Source: Candidatus Uhrbacteria bacterium (GTDB lineage Bacteria > Patescibacteriota > Patescibacteriia > JACQRZ01). Taken from it: a DNA stretch of 45,441 nucleotides. The stretch lies in contig JACPMJ010000023.1 in NCBI GenBank assembly GCA_016186045.1, positions 1-45,441 on the forward strand. The letters are read 5' to 3'. The notes under the pieces were generated by a model. That model was not told where the DNA came from. It saw only the letters and a program-made list of their open reading frames with translations, and searched no databases. Position 1 is the stretch's first letter. Every line of letters begins with the position of its first letter. A program made the translations under genes and the position numbers. Positions 41,066-45,441 of this stretch are shown one piece after another.

Positions 41066-41410
41066 TTATTCGGATACTTTTTCTTCTGCTGGCGGAACAA
41101 GGAGATCAAATTCAATGTCTTCTTCTTTTTTGTCCGCAAAACTTCGCTTTTTTATTTTGAGTTTTTTGGTAAGATCCTCATATGCCGCGGCATCCTCAGA
41201 GGCAACATAACGCAATAGGCGCCTGCGCTCTCCAATTTTTTTCAGAAGTCCCCGACGGGAAGAATGATCTTTTCGATGAGTCAAAAGATGCTCGGCAAGA
41301 CGGTTGATTTCTTCGGTCAAAATAGCGATCTGCACCGGCGTTGAACCGGTATCTCCGGCATGCGTTGCAAATTTCTTAATGATTTTCTGTTTTACTGATT
41401 TATCCAACAT
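41066..41410 (-). CDS. rpsO: 30S ribosomal protein S15
   Basis: A 114-residue protein. The core (1-88) matches S15: [43 protein letters not shown] and RRRLLRYV, which bind the 16S rRNA central domain. An extra acidic tail of about 25 residues ([17 protein letters not shown]) goes beyond the usual 89. ATG has TGGAG upstream. The rpsO-NYN-pnp order matches the classic rpsO-pnp linkage with one gene inserted. Confidence 0.96.
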   Translation of the reverse strand: MLDKSVKQKIIKKFATHAGDTGSTPVQIAILTEEINRLAEHLLTHRKDHSSRRGLLKKIGERRRLLRYVASEDAAAYEDLTKKLKIKKRSFADKKEEDIEFDLLVPPAEEKVSE

Positions 41411-41496
41411 AGGATAACTCCATCACGGCAAGCCCAGCAATTCCTTCTTATATACGAGGAAATCCGAGACAAGCGTGCTTAATAATGAATAAACCT

Positions 41497-41525
41497 ATCA
41501 TAGCATATTTTACGATTTTTGGCAA
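41497..41525 (-). promoter_or_regulatory. Sigma-70 promoter of rpsO
   Basis: -35 TTGCCA (41520-41525), 17 bases, -10 TATGAT (41497-41502) on the minus strand, about 85 bases before rpsO. Confidence 0.65.
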
Positions 41526-41613
41526 GGCCCATCATGAATTTTGTGACTCTGAAAGTCTAAGATATATTTCTCGGGCTTTTTATTTTGATACAATATACAC
41601 TGTAAAATATATC

Positions 41614-42009
41614 TTATCCTTGCCATTCTTTTATATCCGGATGAAAGTCTACCTGATATTCCGGAATACCAAGTGATAGTCCATATTTTTTTGCCTCATC
41701 ATATTCATTCTTGCTCTGTCTGTCGACAAAAAATATTTTATCTCTAAAAATAATATAATGATGCGTATCATTTTTAAAATCAGCATACCAATCATGCTGA
41801 GAGTCCAACGAAACGCTTAATTCTTTCGCAATAATTTGAGCTTCATATTCTGGAATTTCAACAGTATGCAATGTCCATTGCGATATCCATGGTGTCTGAT
41901 AATTTTTTGTGACTTTTTTTATTATAGTCTCCGTAATTTTTATTTTCTTTAAAATATCTTTTTTTTCAAGACTCTCCTCAATAATAGTCCCTATAAAATC
42001 TTTTGACAT
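41614..42009 (-). CDS. Conserved-looking hypothetical protein, 131 residues
   Basis: Small soluble protein with an alpha/beta pattern: a helical N-terminus (FIGTIIEESLEKKDILKKI), then HTVEIPEYEAQIIAKEL, DWYADFKNDTHHYIIFRDKIFFVD and a C-terminal GLSLGIPEYQVDF. I have a general impression of similar proteins in Parcubacteria and some archaea but cannot name the family. It lies 21 bases after malic enzyme and is probably co-transcribed. Confidence 0.7.
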   Translation of the reverse strand: MSKDFIGTIIEESLEKKDILKKIKITETIIKKVTKNYQTPWISQWTLHTVEIPEYEAQIIAKELSVSLDSQHDWYADFKNDTHHYIIFRDKIFFVDRQSKNEYDEAKKYGLSLGIPEYQVDFHPDIKEWQG

Positions 42010-42030
42010 ACACTACGGAAATATTAGACA

Positions 42031-43173
42031 CTATTTAGCCGTTTTGATCGCCTCACAAATCTTTTGAACGACGTTTGTATCAAACACATCAGGAATAAAT
42101 CGTTCCGGCGAAGGGTTTGGAACACAAGAAGCGATCGCATATGCCGCGGCAAGCTTCAACTCGTCGGTAATTTCACGCACCTTCGCGTCCAATACTCCAC
42201 GGAATATCCCGGGGAACGCAAGAGCGTTGTTCACTTGATTCTGTGCATCGCTTCTGCCGGTAGCTATGAGCCGCGCACCTGCCAGTCGCGCTTCTTCCGG
42301 AGATATTTCCGGCACCGGGTTTGCGAGCGCAAAAATGATCGGATCCGCCGCCATAGCACGAATCATGTCTTTCGTCAAGACCCCCGGCTTGCTCACGCCA
42401 ATACATACATCACCTCCCTTGACCGCATCCATAAGCGTTCCGCGGTTGTTTTTTTGATTTGTCTTTTGCGCGAGTAACTGTTTCGCACCATTAAGATCGG
42501 TACGATCGCGGGAGAGTATTCCTTTTGAGTCGAGGACGACGATATCCTCTACACCGGCGCGCAGAAGCAAGTACGCTACCGCCGTCCCCGCCGCGCCCGC
42601 GCCATTGATGACGATCCGCATATCAGAAAGATTTTTTTTCGCAACACGCGCCGCGTTCAAAAGGCCCGCAAGTACCACCACCGCCGTACCATGCTGGTCA
42701 TCATGCATCACGGGAATAGGAAGTATTTTTTTGAGCCGCTCCTCTACCTCAAAACATCGCGGCGCGCTGATATCTTCCAAAGTTATTCCGGCAAACGACG
42801 GAGCAATAGCAGTCACTGTCGCGACAATCTCATCAACATTTTGCGTATTCAGACAAAGCGGAAACGCATCAATGCCGGCAAATTCCTTGAAAAGCACCGC
42901 CTTGCCCTCCATGACCGGAAGCGCCGCCTCGGGCCCAATATTTCCCAGTCCCAATACGGCAGACCCGTCAGATACGACCGCGATCCAGTTCCCCCGTGAG
43001 GTGTAGTCCCACACCGCATTCCCGTTTTTCGCAATCGCCATACTGACCGCGGCGACACCGGGCGTATAGGCAAGAGAAAGTTCCTCGCGTGTTGATACGG
43101 AAACTTTCGGTAAGAGCGCGATCTTGCCTTTATTTTTTTCATGCAGTTGAAGGGATTTTTCAGATATGTCCAT
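42031..43173 (-). CDS. NAD(P)-dependent malic enzyme
   Basis: A 380-residue short bacterial malic enzyme giving pyruvate, CO2 and NAD(P)H from malate. N-terminal domain: LAYTPGVAAVSMAI (catalytic Tyr), GSAVLGLGNIGPEAALPVMEGKA, and FAGITLEDISAPRCFEVE with metal ligands, then PVMHDDQHGTAVVVLAGL. NAD-binding domain: VINGAGAAGTAVAYLLL and IFALANPVPEISPEEA. It lacks the C-terminal phosphotransacetylase-like part found in longer enzymes. It follows the ferredoxin-like gene by 20 bases. Confidence 0.95.
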   Translation of the reverse strand: MDISEKSLQLHEKNKGKIALLPKVSVSTREELSLAYTPGVAAVSMAIAKNGNAVWDYTSRGNWIAVVSDGSAVLGLGNIGPEAALPVMEGKAVLFKEFAGIDAFPLCLNTQNVDEIVATVTAIAPSFAGITLEDISAPRCFEVEERLKKILPIPVMHDDQHGTAVVVLAGLLNAARVAKKNLSDMRIVINGAGAAGTAVAYLLLRAGVEDIVVLDSKGILSRDRTDLNGAKQLLAQKTNQKNNRGTLMDAVKGGDVCIGVSKPGVLTKDMIRAMAADPIIFALANPVPEISPEEARLAGARLIATGRSDAQNQVNNALAFPGIFRGVLDAKVREITDELKLAAAYAIASCVPNPSPERFIPDVFDTNVVQKICEAIKTAK

Positions 43174-43193
43174 AGACTATCGGATACCATGAT

Positions 43194-43529
43194 TTAAAGT
43201 AACAAATCATCAAATACCATACTGTCTAATTTTTTTTCACTTTCACTTTGTTCTTCTTCTGCTTTTCCTATCGCAGTCTCTGGATCCGCGATAAATTTTT
43301 CTCTGATATTTTTTGATGAAAGATCGCTTATAATCGTCATATCATCAATACTGATAGAATTATTACGCTCACACCGTCCGCAACATGTTCGCTCGACCAC
43401 CTCAACTCCATCCTTACCGTATTCTTCCTTGAGAATACGGAGTATGTTGTGCGCGCCGGCAGGACCGCACACCTTTCCATGGCATACGCCTATTTTTTTG
43501 AATATCATACTGCGGATCTTAGGACTCAT
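43194..43529 (-). CDS. Thioredoxin-like [2Fe-2S] ferredoxin domain protein
   Basis: A 111-residue protein with the four cluster cysteines of thioredoxin-like ferredoxins: CHGKVC (CX4C) near the N-terminus and CCGRC about 30 residues later, as in NuoE-type domains and stand-alone (2Fe-2S) ferredoxins. The acidic, Glu/Lys-rich tail of about 40 residues is unassigned. It may carry electrons for the adjacent malic enzyme or another oxidoreductase. The start is uncertain: ATG 43529 lies inside an inverted repeat (43526-43542) that could pair with 43658-43674. Confidence 0.8.
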   Translation of the reverse strand: MSPKIRSMIFKKIGVCHGKVCGPAGAHNILRILKEEYGKDGVEVVERTCCGRCERNNSISIDDMTIISDLSSKNIREKFIADPETAIGKAEEEQSESEKKLDSMVFDDLLL

Positions 43530-43674
43530 CCATAAATAACATCCACAATTCCATCTCATCTTCACGCCATCTTTGACCATAAAAAATCTTCAAAATATCT
43601 TGATATTCTTCAGATTTTATTCTGGCAAATCTGACGCAAATATGAGCGAACTTGAGTATGTTATTTATGGATGA
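43526..43674. repeat. 17-bp inverted repeat spanning the trmH-ferredoxin junction
   Basis: TCATCCATAAATAACAT (43526-43542) is the exact reverse complement of 43658-43674. The right arm overlaps the last codons of the methyltransferase gene; the left arm overlaps the ATG of the ferredoxin gene. In RNA the stem would cover the ferredoxin start. No target duplication is visible. Confidence 0.8.
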
Positions 43675-44339
43675 ACCCTTAAAGCATAAAGCGCGATCGC
43701 CAGAGCATGTCCCACATTGAGTGATTCAAGCGCTTGATGATGATGTATGGTAAGTGATACTCCCTTGATATTTTTTCGTATGCCTCTACCTTCAGAGCCG
43801 GCAACAAGAGCAATCGGAAGGTGTATGCGTGTTTTTGAGATATCTTGTGCTTCTTTCTTTTTTTCCAATCGAAAGACCGGACGGGATATTTTTTTTAAAA
43901 TGCCGGAAATATCTTTTTGTTTAATAGAGATCCACGGAACTTGAAATAACGCACCGACAGATGATCGTATGACCTTTGGACTGAGAGGATCCGCAGACTC
44001 AATGAGCAAGAGACCGGCTCGAAATCCCAGACAAAGTCGCAATATCGTACCGACATTCCCCGGATCTTGCACGCTATCGAGTAAAACAATAATATCATTC
44101 TTCATAATATCTTTGATATCCCATACAGGAATCCGTGCGACCGCCGCATGGGATTGCGGCGTTTCCGTGGTCACAAGCTGATGAAATCGCATCGAGTCTT
44201 TGGGACCGAAAGAATACTCTACAAAATCACCGGCTAACTCGATGACTTTTTGCCCTTCAACTAAACAAAGCCCATACTCCTCACGGCCCTTTTTTGTTGA
44301 TAATGACTTAATGACCTTCTCTTGATATTTTGTCAGCAT
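43665..44339 (-). CDS. TrmH/SpoU-family RNA 2'-O-methyltransferase
   Basis: A 224-residue SPOUT enzyme. It has a short N-terminal substrate-binding part (LVEGQKVIEL) and the three knotted-fold motifs: motif 1 LLDSVQDPGNVGTILRLC, motif 2 LVAGSEGRGI and motif 3 LTIHHHQALESLNVGHALAIALY. It should methylate a ribose in rRNA or tRNA; the closest type is the RlmB/TsnR-like group, but the target is not readable from sequence. It is the first gene of a run continuing with ferredoxin, malic enzyme and a hypothetical gene. Confidence 0.92.
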   Translation of the reverse strand: MLTKYQEKVIKSLSTKKGREEYGLCLVEGQKVIELAGDFVEYSFGPKDSMRFHQLVTTETPQSHAAVARIPVWDIKDIMKNDIIVLLDSVQDPGNVGTILRLCLGFRAGLLLIESADPLSPKVIRSSVGALFQVPWISIKQKDISGILKKISRPVFRLEKKKEAQDISKTRIHLPIALVAGSEGRGIRKNIKGVSLTIHHHQALESLNVGHALAIALYALRVHP

Positions 44340-44415
44340 ACTGCAGATACCATATCAAAAATATTTCACTACTACAAGATATCTATATCCATTTGTCATG
44401 CATATCTGTATAATC

Positions 44416-44444
44416 TTGACGCTGACTGAAAAATAGTGTATATA
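44416..44444 (+). promoter_or_regulatory. Sigma-70-like promoter of the 167-residue gene
   Basis: -35 TTGACG (44416-44421), 17 bases, -10 TATATA (44439-44444), followed by AAGGGAGGAG upstream of the ATG at 44487. Confidence 0.65.
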
Positions 44445-44486
44445 TAAAAAAGCTTTTGGGGAAAGTGAAGGGAGGAGACATTTTTC

Positions 44487-44990
44487 ATGGAAAGCAACGA
44501 AGAAATTACTTCTTACATGCAGGAAGCACGGCTCATTGCCGAATCGCTCATTCCTGAAATCGTAAGTGATTTCAGAAATCGCAAGGGATCATCCATAGAA
44601 TACGGCATCAGGGACTACTGGTCTTTATACAACGATTCTATTCAGCAGATTGTTGCCAAAAAGATCATCCGTCTCATCCTCTATATTCCACTTAAGGATC
44701 GTGGCGCATTCTTGGGTCAGATCGCATTCTGTAGAAAAAGCGGAGATCGATGCCTGTTTGGATATCAAGACGAGGATCCGTTCCCAGACGGAAAGGCGCC
44801 AATCAGCGAAAAAATGCGCTGGCACGGCATGTCACGGTCAACGCTCAAAATAACCGAAGGATCAAACAAAGAATGGGATGGCCCGTCAAAGCTTCTTTTC
44901 GAGGCGATGAAGGCGGTCATGGAGGAGCTCCTACCGCTGACCCAACATGAGATAGATCAATTGCACGCGCGCGAAACAAGTCGCGCATAA
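44487..44990 (+). CDS. Hypothetical protein, 167 residues
   Basis: Soluble orphan, no family recognised. The first 80 residues are helical (MQEARLIAESLIPEIVSDF, QQIVAKKIIRLILYIPL). The rest carries FCRKSGDRCLFGYQDEDPFPDGK, with two Cys, and a helical end. It has its own promoter, strong ribosome binding site and terminator, in the same style as the other orphan single-gene units of this window. Confidence 0.7.
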   Translation: MESNEEITSYMQEARLIAESLIPEIVSDFRNRKGSSIEYGIRDYWSLYNDSIQQIVAKKIIRLILYIPLKDRGAFLGQIAFCRKSGDRCLFGYQDEDPFPDGKAPISEKMRWHGMSRSTLKITEGSNKEWDGPSKLLFEAMKAVMEELLPLTQHEIDQLHARETSRA

Positions 44991-44991
44991 C

Positions 44992-45022
44992 CCTCACATC
45001 CCCTTCAATGTGAGGATTTTTT
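44992..45022 (+). terminator. Terminator of the 167-residue gene
   Basis: Perfect 8-bp stem CCTCACAT/ATGTGAGG with an eight-base loop, then ATTTTTT. Confidence 0.85.
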
Positions 45023-45054
45023 ATATATCATAAGACTGGTGAGATACAAAGAGA

Positions 45055-45089
45055 AAGCCCACACTTTCCATTATGGTTGGTGTGGGCTT
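45055..45089 (-). terminator. Probable terminator for a transcript entering from the right
   Basis: Perfect 10-bp stem AAGCCCACAC/GTGTGGGCTT with a 15-base loop, followed on the minus strand by TCTCTTTG (a weak U tract). It would end transcription that comes from beyond the right edge. Confidence 0.55.
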
Positions 45090-45348
45090 CTAAAGGTTTC
45101 GGATTTACTTTGCTCTTCGTGGGAGCAAGGTGGACTTTGGTATGCATCCGGAAGGGAAACCTGTGGGAAGCTTATGGCTTCTTTGGGTCGGAAGATCTTG
45201 TTATCTCGTTGCCTTGTGAGCATTGAAATCTCATAGATCACTCCATTGCGTCCCTTTTCTTTCTGTAAAACCAGCTATCCTCTTTTTGCTGGTTCCATAC
45301 AGCATCCTATTCCCAGAATCGCTTATGGGATCTTTTCAGATACACCAA
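45090..45348. other. Unassigned stretch near the right edge
   Basis: About 260 bases with no ORF longer than about 65 codons and no recognised RNA gene. Several short hairpins are possible, for example TTGCTC/GAGCAA (45111-45128) and AACCAGC/GCTGGTT (45281-45296). It may be a 3' untranslated region, an unknown structured RNA or a decayed gene. Confidence 0.5.
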
Positions 45349-45441
45349 TTACGACTCTGTTGGCAGTTCCTTGAATGTCTCGCTTGAGGCACATTTCTGC
45401 ACATGCGCATCCGAGGAAGATCTGGACTCATACCCTTTCAA
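45349..45441 (-). CDS. Possible C-terminal end of a gene beyond the right edge
   Basis: The only minus-strand frame open at the window edge gives 30 residues (LKGYESRSSSDAHVQKCASS to ELPTES) before a TAA at 45349. It is too short to assign. A terminator-like hairpin lies about 260 bases downstream. Confidence 0.25.
   Translation of the reverse strand: MKGYESRSSSDAHVQKCASSETFKELPTES

Noticed and set aside
45143-45165. CATCCGGAAGGGAAACCTG segment resembling the SRP RNA tetraloop region
   Set aside because: Only the CCGGAAGG core matches; the asymmetric loop and flanking stem of SRP RNA are absent.

Overview
The window looks like a bacterial chromosome segment from the Candidate Phyla Radiation (Patescibacteria, Parcubacteria-like). 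This is an inference from gene content, not from a marker phylogeny. There is a thin core of information-processing genes (rpsT, valS, tRNA-Asp, rpsO, pnp, groES-groEL, a SpoU methyltransferase), a few envelope genes (lgt, lspA, LysM/M23 peptidase, O-antigen-ligase-like protein) and pyruvate kinase and malic enzyme. Between them lie many orphan genes that I cannot assign. No ribosomal RNA, CRISPR array or full insertion sequence was seen.

Layout. 1-3.8 kb: start of a superfamily II helicase (cut by the left edge), rpsT, tRNA-Asp with a duplicated 3' end, valS. 4.0-5.7 kb: first radical SAM/SPASM peptide-maturation unit, with a 32-residue candidate precursor, an intercistronic hairpin and a maturase with an RRE-like N-terminus. 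5.8-8.3 kb: very AT-rich island with a second SPASM radical SAM enzyme overlapping a nucleoside-phosphorylase-like protein. 8.4-10.3 kb: orphan gene with a structured leader, then lgt. 10.3-12.3 kb: MjaI-type restriction-modification pair. 12.3-16.4 kb: pyk, a zinc-ribbon gene and groESL, then a MITE-like repeat. 16.5-19.7 kb: small orphan gene, HELLH putative metallopeptidase, and the third radical SAM unit with an overlapping Cys-rich 43-residue candidate precursor. 19.7-28.1 kb: a block of six orphan genes around a GHKL ATPase fused to Ig-like domains. 28-34.5 kb: envelope genes, comM, lspA, dksA. 35-37.9 kb: htpX, a PD-(D/E)XK-like protein and a small orphan gene. 38-41.5 kb: rpsO-NYN-pnp with a long hairpin in front of pnp. 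41.6-44.3 kb: malic enzyme, thioredoxin-like ferredoxin and SpoU methyltransferase. 44.4-45.4 kb: orphan gene and an unexplained end.

Two sets of genes seem to form undescribed systems. (1) Two convincing RiPP loci (5515-5613 with 4043-5443, and 18080-18211 with 18204-19616), each joining a tiny ORF with a near-perfect ribosome binding site to a PqqD-like/radical SAM/SPASM enzyme. A third AT-rich SPASM locus is linked to a nucleosidase-like protein. (2) The 19.8-28.1 kb block: two genes at opposite ends encode the same N-terminal domain of about 65 residues (stand-alone at 19769-19972, fused to a long helical protein at 26250-27998). Between them are a coiled-coil protein, a Rossmann/methyltransferase-like protein, an HTH-like protein and a GHKL ATPase with two Ig-like domains.

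Many orphan genes have a textbook sigma-70 promoter (TTGACA, 16-18 bp, TAnnnT), a strong Shine-Dalgarno and their own hairpin-T terminator, so they look like independently expressed modules.
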